DNA from: JBGPQJ01 sp963709295
GTDB lineage: Bacteria > Chloroflexota > Anaerolineae > Anaerolineales > Villigracilaceae
Direction: 5' to 3'
Assembly (NCBI GenBank): GCA_963709295.1
Contig: CAVPVW010000009.1
Location: 16,685 to 80,684 of the forward strand
DNA length: 64,000 nt
Shown here one piece after another: positions 53,262-61,993 of the stretch. The notes beneath the pieces were generated by a model. It made no database searches, was not told where the DNA came from, and saw only the letters and a list, made by a program, of their open reading frames with translations. Both the position numbers and the translations under genes were made by a program. The first letter of the stretch is position 1, and each line of letters begins with the position of its first letter.

Positions 53262-53290
53262 TTGATTGCAATTGACTGATTTTATACAAT
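53262..53290 (+). promoter_or_regulatory. Promoter of the heliorhodopsin gene
   Basis: TTGATT (53262-53267), 17-bp spacer, TACAAT (53285-53290), 39 bp before the ATG; AAGGAG is at the expected distance from the start. Confidence 0.65.
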
Positions 53291-53329
53291 AATGAGTAAC
53301 CATTCATTTAGACAAAAGGAGAAAAGAAT

Positions 53330-54136
53330 ATGACTACCACTAGTACCGTATCAGACAGTTCAACAAGCGAAATGGAAGCCAAGTTTACCGGACTGCGGCG
53401 CTTCAACCTGGGCATGGGATTCCTGCACCTGATCCAGGGCATCTTCATGATCGCGGTCAGCAATGACACCACGTACCCCATTTACACGAATTTCCTGAAC
53501 TTTGATGTCGCCACCCTTACACTTGCCCCTAGCGCCGAGCTTGTCTACGAGGTTCCGTTTGGGATAGCCGTTTCCTTGTTTCTGCTCATCTCGGCTGTAG
53601 CGCATTTCTATCTGGCGACGATTGGCTACAAGCGCTATGTGGAAAACCTGAAGAAGGGCATGAACCCGGTGCGCTTTTATGAATATGCCCTCAGCTCTTC
53701 GTTGATGATCGTTTTGATTGGCATGCTGATCGGCATCTGGGACCTGGGTGCGATCATCCTGATCTTCGCCGTGAACGCCACGATGAACCTGTTTGGCATC
53801 ATGATGGAGCTTCACAACCAGCACACCGAGAGAACGAACTGGACAGCTTTTATCTATGGCTGCATCGCCGGGATCGTGCCGTGGATCGTGATCATGATCT
53901 ACTTCGTGGGTGCGGTCAACTCCGGGGACGCCAAGCCGCCGGCATTTGTGTACACCATCGTCCCGACCTTGTTTGTCTTCTTTAACATTTTCGCCATCAA
54001 CATGGTTTTACAATACAAAAAGGTTGGCCGGTGGAAGGATTACCTGTTCGGGGAACGCGTCTATATTATTCTGAGCTTGTTGGCCAAGTCCGCGCTGTGC
54101 TGGCTGATCTGGACCGGCACCCTGGCGCCTGTATGA
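53330..54136 (+). CDS. Heliorhodopsin
   Basis: 268-aa seven-helix retinal protein of the heliorhodopsin family (inverted topology, cytoplasmic N-terminus). Seen: RRFNLGMGFLHLIQGIFMI with H33, SAVAHFYLAT with H92, the RFYEYALSSSLMIVLIGMLIGI helix with candidate Schiff-base counterion E118, and the last helix GERVYIILSLLAKSALCW with the retinal lysine K253. Known heliorhodopsins do not pump ions and act as slow-photocycle sensors or regulators. No retinal-synthesis gene (blh, crtY, crtI) is in the window. Own promoter and downstream hairpin suggest a monocistronic unit. Confidence 0.95.
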   Translation: MTTTSTVSDSSTSEMEAKFTGLRRFNLGMGFLHLIQGIFMIAVSNDTTYPIYTNFLNFDVATLTLAPSAELVYEVPFGIAVSLFLLISAVAHFYLATIGYKRYVENLKKGMNPVRFYEYALSSSLMIVLIGMLIGIWDLGAIILIFAVNATMNLFGIMMELHNQHTERTNWTAFIYGCIAGIVPWIVIMIYFVGAVNSGDAKPPAFVYTIVPTLFVFFNIFAINMVLQYKKVGRWKDYLFGERVYIILSLLAKSALCWLIWTGTLAPV

Positions 54137-54300
54137 AGCATGACAAGGTTTAATATTGGTAAAAAAAGTATAGGCAACCTACAACCTGCTACAACTTCTA
54201 GGCCCAGGATAAAATGGACCTCTTGATGAGAGTCGGTTTTTGAAGGGATGTCGTGAGGATGTCATAGCAGAACGATGTCCATTTGTCGAAAGAAATAAGA

Positions 54301-54327
54301 GTGAGCCGGAAATCAAATCCGGCTCAC
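54301..54327. terminator. Hairpin after heliorhodopsin
   Basis: 10-bp perfect stem GTGAGCCGGA/TCCGGCTCAC (54301-54310 with 54318-54327). The right flank is only TTCGC, so it is a weak terminator. Stem core and loop nearly equal the etfA terminator (GAGCCGGA-AATnAAA-TCCGGCTC), suggesting copies of one element. Confidence 0.6.
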
Positions 54328-54370
54328 TTCGCTATATAATAGGGGTTCATTTCCTGCTCAGGAGCACCAG

Positions 54371-55667
54371 ATGACATCGTCGACGATCACTGTTCCGGAC
54401 AATTGGGCACCGCGCTTCTTTACCATTTGGGGCGGCCAGGCTTTTTCACTTTTCGGCAGCGCGCTGGTCCAATTTGCGTTGATCTGGTGGTTGACTCAGG
54501 AGACAGGTTCAGCAACAGTCCTGGCGACCGCGACTCTCTTTGGGCTGCTTCCTCAAATTGTCCTGGGACCCTTTTCCGGGCCATTGATCGACCGGTGGAG
54601 CAGGCGGCTTGGTGATGATCTTCTCGGATGCGAGTATCGCCATTGCGACCGCAGTACTCGCCTATCTTTTTTGGGCAGGCCTTGTCGAAACCTGGCATGT
54701 TTATGCGGTGCTGTTCATCCGGTCTGCAGGAGGCGCATTCCACTGGCCTGCGATGCAGGCCTCCACCACGTTGATGGTGCCCGAGAAGCACCTCTCGCGC
54801 GTGGCCGGCATGAATCAAACTCTGCAGGGATTGATCAGCATCATCGCCCCGCCCACCGGTGCCGTGTTAATCGGCTGGTTACCCACCCAGGGAGTGTTGA
54901 TGATCGATGTCGCCACGGCGATTATCGCGATTTTGCCTCTGTTGTTCCTGCCCGTACCCCAGCCTGTGCGTCAAGTTCACCCGGACTCCGATGGCAAACA
55001 CCCGACTTATTGGCAGGATGTGAAAGAGGGAATTCAGTATGTGATTTCCTGGCCGGGATTGCTGGCGGTTCTGATCATGTTCATGCTGGTGAATTTCCTT
55101 TTCAACCCGCTTGGTGCGTTGATGCCGCTTCTGGTCACCCAGTATTTTCAAAAAGGAGCGCTTGCCCTCGGGTCGATGGATTCGTTGTGGGGGATTGGGA
55201 TGATCGCCGGAGGAGTCCTTCTTTCAATATGGGGAGGGTTCAAGATGCGAATCAAGACCATGCTGATCGGTACCGTGGGAGCCGGTTTGGGGGTGATGGT
55301 TGTGGCGGCTGCACCTGCCGATGCGTTCTGGCTGGCATTGACCGGTTTCTTTTTTATGGGAGTCGCGATCCCGATCATTAACGGTCCTGCCATGGCGCTT
55401 CTGCAGTCCATTGTTCGGCCGGACGTGCAGGGACGTGTCCTGTCGCTGGTTGGGAGCATGGTAATCGCGATGTCCCCGCTCAGCCTGCTGGTGGCGGGTC
55501 CGCTGTCGGATGCCTATGGCATCCGCGTCTGGTTCTGGATTGCAGGCATCCTTTGTACGATGATCGCAATCACCGGGTTCTTCATCCCGACTATTATGAA
55601 CGTCGAAACTAGCCACAATGAAGGCGTCAAAGAAGTTGTCCCTGAATCGGAAACACCATCCCTTTAA
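54371..55667 (+). CDS. MFS exporter, EntS-like (one-base frameshift)
   Basis: 12-helix MFS protein of about 431 aa after correction. The N-terminal frame (FFTIWGGQAFSLFGSALVQF, GPFSGPLIDRWSRR) breaks at 54609-54610. The other frame resumes LVMIFSDASIAIATAVLAYLFW and continues to 55667. Removing one T gives the smooth DRWSRRLVMIFSDA junction. N-terminal features (WGGQAFSLFGSALVQFALIWWLTQETGSA) match the enterobactin/macrolide exporter-like branch. Followed by a terminator. Export substrate unknown. Confidence 0.88.
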
Positions 55668-55688
55668 TGAAATTTGTATTTATAAAGC

Positions 55689-55720
55689 GGGAGGCTGGGC
55701 TGAATGTCACCCAGCCTCCC
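55689..55720. terminator. Terminator between convergent MFS and multihaem cytochrome genes
   Basis: 11-bp perfect stem GGGAGGCTGGG/CCCAGCCTCCC (55689-55699 with 55710-55720). Flanking T-runs are short on both strands. Confidence 0.75.
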
Positions 55721-55740
55721 ACTTTCGATTTGAATAATCG

Positions 55741-57297
55741 TCAGTCATCATCCCCGCCGCCTCCACCGTCATCGCCCGGATTATTACTTTCATGACATTT
55801 CGTGCAAGTGGCTGTGGCCAGGTTTTGAGTATGACAATCGCGGCATGTGGCGCCTTCATGATTTATTCCACCGTGCTCACCAAAACTAGGGTGCGGACCG
55901 TTATAACCGGCATTCCAGTTGCTGGTGTTGTGGCACTCAGCGCAATTGTTCCCGAACATTCCCTTGTGAAACCCCGGATCTCCATGGCAGCCAGCGCAGA
56001 AGGACGGTGTGCCTGCGAATCCTTTGCTGTGGCAGCGCTCGCAGGCGAGATTGGCGTGACCGCCTGTCAGCCTGAACGTGGATAGATTATGGTCGAAAGT
56101 CGCCGGTTTCCAGGCAGTGGTCGAATGGCAGGCATCGCAGCTGGTTCCAAAACGTCCATTGTGCTTGTCGTCTATCTTGTGGCAGGCGTAACATGCAGCA
56201 GGTGTGCCCTTGAATATGCCTCCCTGATGGCACTGCTTACAGTCAATGGTGAGGTGAGCGCCGGTTAGTATAAAGGTGGAGTTGTTATGATCAAACGTGG
56301 AGGGAGTCCACGCATCGGCTGAATGACACAGACCGCAATCATTTCCCAGCTCGCCCAAATGCGCATCATCCTTTTGGTGGCAGGAGGCGCACGTGGAGGG
56401 AGTACCTTGATAGGAACCATCCGTGTGACAGTCCTCGCAGGCGACTTCGAGATGCTTCCCGGTTAATTTAAAGTATGCCAGATCATGATCGAATTTGGCT
56501 GGTTTCCAACCGTTTGTGCTATGGCAGGTCTCGCAAGCGGTGCCAAATCGGCCTTGATGCGCTTCATCCCTGGCATGACAGTTCAAACATTGGTCGGGTG
56601 CATTCTGGAAATCGGTGATCGTACGGGAGTCGTGATGGCACTCTATGCAGGCGAGATCCAGGTGGATTCCGGTGAGTTGAAAATCAGCCTGAGAATGGTC
56701 GAAATCCTTGCTGATCGTTTCGACGCCATCATGGCAGGCCAGGCAGTCATCTCCGTACGAGATTCGATGAGCAGTTGATATCGCGAAATCTTTCTGCTCG
56801 TGGCAATTAATACATGTTTGATCATCGAATGAGGAATACTTCCCGCTATGGCAGCCGGCACAATCAATTTCCACGTGGGCAGCCAGGGAAAAACCGAGAC
56901 GCTCATGAGGAAAATCAGACGTGAAAGCCGTCAGGGAGGCGGTCGCTCCCCTGTGTTCCGGGTGACATTGCCGGCATTCCATGGAAGGGTTAGCCTCGCG
57001 GAGGATTCCATGGAGCACGAGGGGGTCGGTCATCTGCTGGCTGACATCAACGTGGCAGACTAAACAACGATCCGCCATTCGCTCGTTCTCCCAAAAGGCG
57101 GTATGGCATTGCCCACATTCGCCCCCAATTTGTGCATGAGACAATACTCCGCCAGATTGTTCGCCCGGTAGGGCATTCAATTTTCCGGGGCTGAACATGG
57201 AACTGCCACTGGCGAATGCCACACTGGCAATGATCAATGCAGTGATGATCGCGGTGATGATGGCGGAAGTCGAAAAACATCCAAGGCGATTATTCAT
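55741..57297 (-). CDS. 20-haem c-type cytochrome
   Basis: 518-aa protein with an N-terminal hydrophobic signal/anchor (about residues 13-30) and 20 CxxCH haem-binding motifs, counted directly (CGQCH, CLVCH, CRQCH, CAGCH ... CRDCH, CTKCH). The middle is built of repeats with the pattern FDH-x-x-STF-x-LTGxH followed by CxxCH, as in cytochrome c7/doubled-CXXCH proteins. It ends in an acidic-glycine tail (GDDGGGGGDDD). Located outside the membrane. Last gene of a four-gene redox operon (ferredoxin, FAD oxidoreductase, cytochrome b-like, this), 15 nt after the cytochrome b-like stop. Probable role: electron storage or transfer across the envelope. Confidence 0.93.
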   Translation of the reverse strand: MNNRLGCFSTSAIITAIITALIIASVAFASGSSMFSPGKLNALPGEQSGGVLSHAQIGGECGQCHTAFWENERMADRCLVCHVDVSQQMTDPLVLHGILREANPSMECRQCHPEHRGATASLTAFTSDFPHERLGFSLAAHVEIDCAGCHSGKYSSFDDQTCINCHEQKDFAISTAHRISYGDDCLACHDGVETISKDFDHSQADFQLTGIHLDLACIECHHDSRTITDFQNAPDQCLNCHARDEAHQGRFGTACETCHSTNGWKPAKFDHDLAYFKLTGKHLEVACEDCHTDGSYQGTPSTCASCHQKDDAHLGELGNDCGLCHSADAWTPSTFDHNNSTFILTGAHLTIDCKQCHQGGIFKGTPAACYACHKIDDKHNGRFGTSCDACHSTTAWKPATFDHNLSTFRLTGGHANLACERCHSKGFAGTPSFCAGCHGDPGFHKGMFGNNCAECHNTSNWNAGYNGPHPSFGEHGGINHEGATCRDCHTQNLATATCTKCHESNNPGDDGGGGGDDD

Positions 57298-57312
57298 AAT
57301 CCTATATCCCGG

Positions 57313-57903
57313 TTATTTCAGCAAGGTCGCATAATATAACGCCGCAAAAATGTGGACAAAGGCCGAAACAAACAACGCCATCCCAATGGGGATATGGATG
57401 GTGTGCCAAAGCGCCATCCATCGGCGGGATTGTGCGAGGGCGGATGCCTGAAGGCCACCGGTGGTGGAATCCACTTCGATCCCGTCAAGCGTGCGCGGGA
57501 TGCGAGTATAAATATAGCGGCCGATAAATCCACTGATGACGATCACGACAGTCAGAAGCATCGTCGCTCCCGCCAGCCCGTTGAATTTCCAGGATGAATG
57601 CAACAATACAAGATAAGGCCCGACAATCCCGGTGAAAATGTGGAATTGAAGCCAGTCCGACATTTTCCCCCAGCGCGCCACTCGCGTACGTGAACGCTTC
57701 CGCAGGCTATATAACGTTTCAGTCATCAACATCATGATAAACCCCAGGATTCCCAACGTATGGCCGTAGAATTCGCCGGCAGCCGGGATGGCGCTGGTCA
57801 GGTTAATGATCAACGCATACATGGCGGTGATTCCAGCCACTGCCGCTAATGACATCCAAAGTTCCTTTGCGCCTCGTAACATTTCGATATCCTTGTAGGT
57901 CAA
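57313..57903 (-). CDS. Membrane cytochrome b-like protein
   Basis: 196-aa protein with about five transmembrane helices (starting near 17, 47, 87, 112 and 170). Histidines H48, H88, H102, H167, H170 and H184 lie in or at the ends of helices and are candidate axial haem b ligands (HTLG, FHIFTG, LLHSSW, WHTIHIPIG, FVHIFAALYY). This resembles cytochrome b561/ferric-reductase-like cores. A soluble loop (RTLDGIEVDSTTGG) lies between helices 4 and 5. It should carry electrons between the FAD/Fe-S proteins or quinone and the multihaem cytochrome. Confidence 0.75.
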   Translation of the reverse strand: MTYKDIEMLRGAKELWMSLAAVAGITAMYALIINLTSAIPAAGEFYGHTLGILGFIMMLMTETLYSLRKRSRTRVARWGKMSDWLQFHIFTGIVGPYLVLLHSSWKFNGLAGATMLLTVVIVISGFIGRYIYTRIPRTLDGIEVDSTTGGLQASALAQSRRWMALWHTIHIPIGMALFVSAFVHIFAALYYATLLK

Positions 57904-57918
57904 TCCTTTAAGAATGTT

Positions 57919-59246
57919 CTAAGATGGAGAATGGACTGCTTGTTTGTTGAATTCGGTCCAATACTTGACGATAATGGCAGAAAGGTCGGCACCCTTTTCC
58001 AGCAGCGACTGGGCGGATGGAAGAGATGTCCAATTTCTGCGAGACGATGTGCTGAATCGGCCGGGACAAGGTTTGATCGCCCATGACCACTGCGCCTGCG
58101 ATGTGCTTTTCACCGACCATCAGCCTCAACCTGTTGACCTCGAACCCAGTCTGCGCGACGATGGCATCCGGGATATCCCGCCAGGTTTCACTATCCCCGC
58201 GGGCGATACCGGCTATATCGCTGTCGCTGCCTCCGCCTACCTGACCAATGATGGTCGTCGTCAATCCGGCGAGTCTGGTCACGTTGAACGGAGGCGATTT
58301 TTTGTAAGGGGTTCTTACGCCCGCCATGTTCAGCCCTGCCACCCAGCCCTGCTCCCGGGCCGGATTCCACAACGTATCAAGAACATACTTTCCACTGGTG
58401 GAGTCGATAGGCTTGGGCAACGTCGCCCGCCGCGTAAACCGACTCCAGGTTGGTCTGTAAAAATTCATCGGTTACGATGCCTCGTTCCGTCGCGATGCCG
58501 GAAATTTTTGCGAGTTCAAGCCGCGGTTTAATTCCAATCGCCACGGCGACTACATCGCATGGAATGACTTCGCCACCAACCAGGCGAACCGCTGAAACGC
58601 GGCCAGATTTTCCGATCACTTCAGCCATCTCTGCATGGTATTGGATTTTTATCCCGTCTTCCCTTAGGCGACTTTCGACGATTCTGGATTCGGCAGCGTC
58701 GAGGACATTTCCCCAATATCGGTCTCCCCTGAGCAAGTAGCAAACCTTTACCCGGTTAGCTGCAAGTCCTTCCGCCAGTTCGAGGGCTGTGATTCCGCCT
58801 CCAACCACGACTGCCTTTTTCGCCTTGTTCGATAAAGAAACGATTCGCCTTGCATCTTCCATGTGATCGAGTTTGACTACTCCCTCGAGGTCGATTCCCG
58901 GGACTGCAGGTTTCAGGGCGTACGACCCGGTAGCCACCAGCAATCTATCGTATGGATATTGTTGCTTCCCGTCTTCGACCTCCACCCGATGCTCGGCTGG
59001 CAGGATTTTCGAGACGCTTCCTCGAACGAATTTTGCATTCAATGCCTTGTAGGCCTGGGGCGTGTAATTAAATAAAAGATCTTTGGGGATTTCCCCGGAG
59101 AGGTAATACGCCAGGCCCGGTCTTGAGTAAAACCCATGAGGGTCATCTCCGATAAGGGTAATTGATGATTGATCGTCCTTGCTGCGAATGGCTTCTGCAG
59201 CGGACATCCCCGCAACGCCTGATCCAAGGATGACGTATTGCGTCAT
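57919..59246 (-). CDS. FAD/NAD(P)-dependent pyridine nucleotide-disulphide-type oxidoreductase (two frameshifts)
   Basis: About 441 aa when two extra bases are removed. FAD loop VILGSGVAGMSAAEAI at the N-terminus, VATGSYALKPAVPG, NAD loop AVVVGGGITALELAEGL near 145, and the second FAD motif SVYAAGDVAQAY. The first break is after DVAQAY (extra base near 58406, restoring AQAYDSTSGKYVLDTLW). The second is near 58011-58013 (restoring IRQSLLEKGADLSAIIVKYW). Similar to the NirB N-domain/rubredoxin-reductase group. Overlaps the ferredoxin start gene by ATGA; likely oxidises NAD(P)H for the operon's electron chain, or the reverse. Confidence 0.85.
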
Positions 59247-59509
59247 TTATTCTTCTCCTTGAAAACATCGGTGCGCTCGAATCTCAGCACCCCTCGCGGG
59301 CAGCGTGAAACACATTCGCCGCAGGTCAGGCAATGGGACTCGATAATGACTTCTCCCAGCCAGGCATGCCGACGGACATCGATATTGATCGGGCAATTAA
59401 ACGAACAAATGCCGCACTGCACACATCGGGCTGGATCAGGAACGACCTGCCCCGCAGTGAGGACTTTTCGACGCGTTACTTCCGGTCTGAACAAGGAACG
59501 CAAGCCCAT
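59243..59509 (-). CDS. 2x[4Fe-4S] ferredoxin-like protein
   Basis: 88-aa protein with a 28-residue basic N-terminus and two complete cluster motifs, CVQCGICSFNCPINI and CLTCGECVSRCPRGV. The second Cys-rich segment is preceded by a longer spacer (RRHAWLGEVIIESH) than in small clostridial ferredoxins, as in Fe-S subunits of membrane redox complexes. First gene of the redox operon, joined to the FAD oxidoreductase gene by ATGA. Confidence 0.88.
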   Translation of the reverse strand: MGLRSLFRPEVTRRKVLTAGQVVPDPARCVQCGICSFNCPINIDVRRHAWLGEVIIESHCLTCGECVSRCPRGVLRFERTDVFKEKNK

Positions 59510-59574
59510 AATATTTATAATAGTCGATTAATGAGCGGAAAGGTTACGGCTGATCGGGGAAAATAGGTGAAATT

Positions 59575-59611
59575 TAGTAAAACAAGGCTGTGGAAATCAC
59601 ACAGCCTTGTT
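59575..59611 (-). terminator. Terminator overlapping the cold-shock gene stop codon
   Basis: 12-bp perfect stem AACAAGGCTGTG/CACAGCCTTGTT (59611-59600 with 59592-59581) followed by TTACT. The first half of the stem is the last four codons of the gene (NKAV) and the TGA stop lies in the loop. Confidence 0.85.
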
Positions 59612-59845
59612 CAGGGTTGTAACTGCGTATCTTACGGGAGGGGGACGACGTTTGCCGCCTGGAGTCCCTTTGGGACCCTGCTCGATCGAGAACTCCACTT
59701 TCTGTTCAGGTTGGAGCCGTTTGTAGCCTTCCATGTTGATGGAGGAGAAGTGAACGAACACATCTTCACCTTCCTCGCGACCGATGAACCCAAAACCCTT
59801 GGTCGCATTGAACCACTTGACGGTGCCCACGTATCTTTCTGACAT
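59597..59845 (-). CDS. Cold-shock-domain protein
   Basis: 82-aa CspA-type nucleic-acid-binding protein. RNP1 KGFGFIGRE and RNP2 VFVHFSSI are intact, and the N-terminal YVGTVKWFNATKG is typical. It is slightly longer than CspA because of a C-terminal basic/Pro tail (GGKRRPPPVRYAVTTLNKAV). ATG 59845 is preferred (AGGAG 9 nt upstream). Monocistronic with its own terminator. Confidence 0.95.
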   Translation of the reverse strand: MSERYVGTVKWFNATKGFGFIGREEGEDVFVHFSSINMEGYKRLQPEQKVEFSIEQGPKGTPGGKRRPPPVRYAVTTLNKAV

Positions 59846-59941
59846 AGTTTCTTTCTCCTGCATGAAATTTTTCCTGGTTTTCCCAGGGCAGCGCTAATTT
59901 ATCATGGCTGTTTTGCCATGTCAAGACGCCTGTCAGCAGTG

Positions 59942-60619
59942 TTAATTCCTGGTTTTTGGGGGTCTTTGCCGAGGGATCAGTTTCTTTCGGAAGACTGCGT
60001 ACCGGGATGTAAAATGAATGGCCGGTGACGAAAGCTTGACAACCGGTCGGCCTTCGCGGATCACCGCTCTCAGTTCATCGGCGTTATTGAATGCCGGCAG
60101 CTCCAGGATCGCTCGACCCACTTCCCGTATGACATGAGCGTCCGACCCGACGGTACCGGGGACATTATGTTCCAGAGCCAGGGCGAGAGCCGCCTCGTTG
60201 TACGAAGCCGACATGCAGCGGGAGTTGAAGGTTTCGATCGCATCCACATGCGGAAGGATTTCCAGCAGGTCCCCTTTTTGCCAACCCCGATGGGCATCCA
60301 GGGGGTGGGAGACGCTGATGAACGCGCCCTGTTCGCGCAGCCGTTGGATGGTCTCCATGGGGGAAAGGCTGTGCGGGATTTCTTCGGTCATGAAGGAAGC
60401 GAGAAGCTCCCCCTGTGTGGTCATAATCTCCTCGCCCAGGATGACCAGTTCGGGGTCGATGTCCTTGCAGGCGAACGCCCCACCCATGGAATTGTGATCG
60501 GTGACGATCAACCGGTCCAGGCCGATTTTACGTGCCTTTTCCACCAGATCCCGCGGTTTGGTCAGGGAGTCTTTCGAATACTCCGTATGGCAATGAAATT
60601 CGACCCGAAACGTCTGCAT
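59942..60619 (-). CDS. PHP-domain phosphoesterase
   Basis: 225-aa stand-alone PHP domain (DNA polymerase/histidinol phosphatase type) with the metal-ligand motifs EFHCHTEYSKDS, IVTDHNSMGG, GEEIMT, SHPLDAHRG and GSDAHV in order. Such proteins hydrolyse phosphoesters (histidinol-P, nucleotides or oligonucleotides); the substrate here cannot be named. ATG 60619 is chosen (AGGTG upstream); a GTG lies three codons earlier. Divergent from the SPFH pair. Confidence 0.88.
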   Translation of the reverse strand: MQTFRVEFHCHTEYSKDSLTKPRDLVEKARKIGLDRLIVTDHNSMGGAFACKDIDPELVILGEEIMTTQGELLASFMTEEIPHSLSPMETIQRLREQGAFISVSHPLDAHRGWQKGDLLEILPHVDAIETFNSRCMSASYNEAALALALEHNVPGTVGSDAHVIREVGRAILELPAFNNADELRAVIREGRPVVKLSSPAIHFTSRYAVFRKKLIPRQRPPKTRN

Positions 60620-60672
60620 GAAAGGCACCTTTACCTCACAATTTTACCTATTTTGATATAAAATCATATCAT

Positions 60673-61993
60673 ATGGAGCCAAAGAAATTTTACCAGACGA
60701 CACGTTTCCGGCTGGCGGCGGGGGTGACAGGCTTCCTGATCGCCTATATCCTCCTCGCCCGTTTGGATGGCATTTGGTATCAGCTGGTGGGACATCGTCA
60801 TTTTGCTTGTCGCGATGCCTTTCTGGCTTTTCTTCTTTTCCCAGTTCATTTTACCAGTAAGAAAATTCTCCGACCGCGTAAGGATCTTTGAGCATCTTCA
60901 ACTTTACGCGCTGCGGTCGCACGGTCCGGCGGTCATCATCGAAAACGGACAAATTCGCCAGAGGGAAGGTGAGCAGCGCCGCCATGGACCAGGCATCATC
61001 TGGCTGGATACGGCGAGCGCTGCGGTCTTGAGAACCCCGACCTTCTTCACCCGAACAGTGGGTCCGGGCATTGTCTTCAATCACAGTCATGAATATATTG
61101 CCGCGACCGTGGACCTTCACAGTCAGACACAAGCCATGGGACCGAATGATGCGGAGGAGAAGGACGACCCGTTCAAGGCATCCAAGGAAAGCCCGGACTA
61201 TGAGGAAATCCAGAAACGCCGTTGGGAGACCAGCGCGATGACCCGGGACGGGATAGAAATTGTCGCGTCAATCTCATTAAATTACGGTGTAAACAACCCA
61301 GCGGAAAGCATTAAAAATCCCAAAACCCCGTTTGGGTTTAGTGATCAAAACGTCTACAATTTCGTGCGCAACAATGTGACCAGCGAGATTATCGGACGGA
61401 TGGTGGTGGACGTCTGGCGTGAATACGTGCGCCGGTTCAAGTTGAGCCAACTGTTCGAGACCCCTGAAGGCGAATCAAACAAGACGATTCTTCAGACCAT
61501 TATCGCCATGGTCAATGCCCGGTTGGGCAGCGCCAAGGTCAACGAAATGGACGAATTCGGACGGCTGACCATGCGCGAAGTGGACAGCCTGGAATACCAT
61601 CAGATCCAGTCGATGGGAGTCAAGGTCAGTGCCGGATTCCGCCGCTTGTGGTTTGACCCTGATGTCGAGCAGAAACTGATCGGCGCCTGGACTACCAACT
61701 GGCTGAAGAGCGCGGAAAAGGAACATGACCAGGTGGAGCGCCAGCGCACTCTGCGGACCAGAATGGGTCAAGAAGGTGCGTTGCTGGAATTTGCCAAATC
61801 AGCCAGCCAGGAGATCGGGGTGCAATTTCCGCACAGCAAGCCCGATGCGCTTGAACTACTGCTTCACGGTATCCTGCGCGGCTCCCTGCGAAATGCCACC
61901 TTGCAGCGCCGCATGACCTCCGAGGCAAATGAGTTGTCCGACCTGATCCAGTGGATTCGGGAGAACGCGGGAGGGGAGAATGTCGTCGGATAA
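60673..61993 (+). CDS. SPFH/Band-7-like membrane protein 1 (probable one-base frameshift)
   Basis: From 60767 the frame encodes a TM helix (IVILLVAMPFWLFFFSQFILP) and an SPFH-like domain with GPGIIWLDTASAAVLR, TRDGIEIVASISLNYGV, DVWREYVRRFKLSQLF, MREVDSLEYHQIQSMGVKVS and a helical C-terminus. An ORF from ATG 60673 supplies a second hydrophobic N-terminal helix (AAGVTGFLIAYILLARL) but leaves the frame at 60790. Removing one G of GGG (60789-60791) joins them as WYQLVDIVILLV, 439 aa. If there is no frameshift, the start is 60767. Overlaps the next gene by 14 bp. Confidence 0.8.

Noticed and set aside
52774..53307. 177-codon minus-strand frame between SOUL and heliorhodopsin
   Set aside because: Mostly antisense to the SOUL gene, with low-complexity non-family sequence and no start signals.
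54335..54340. TATAAT before the MFS exporter
   Set aside because: A perfect -10 hexamer, but the -35 position falls in the hairpin loop with no match; not listed as a promoter.
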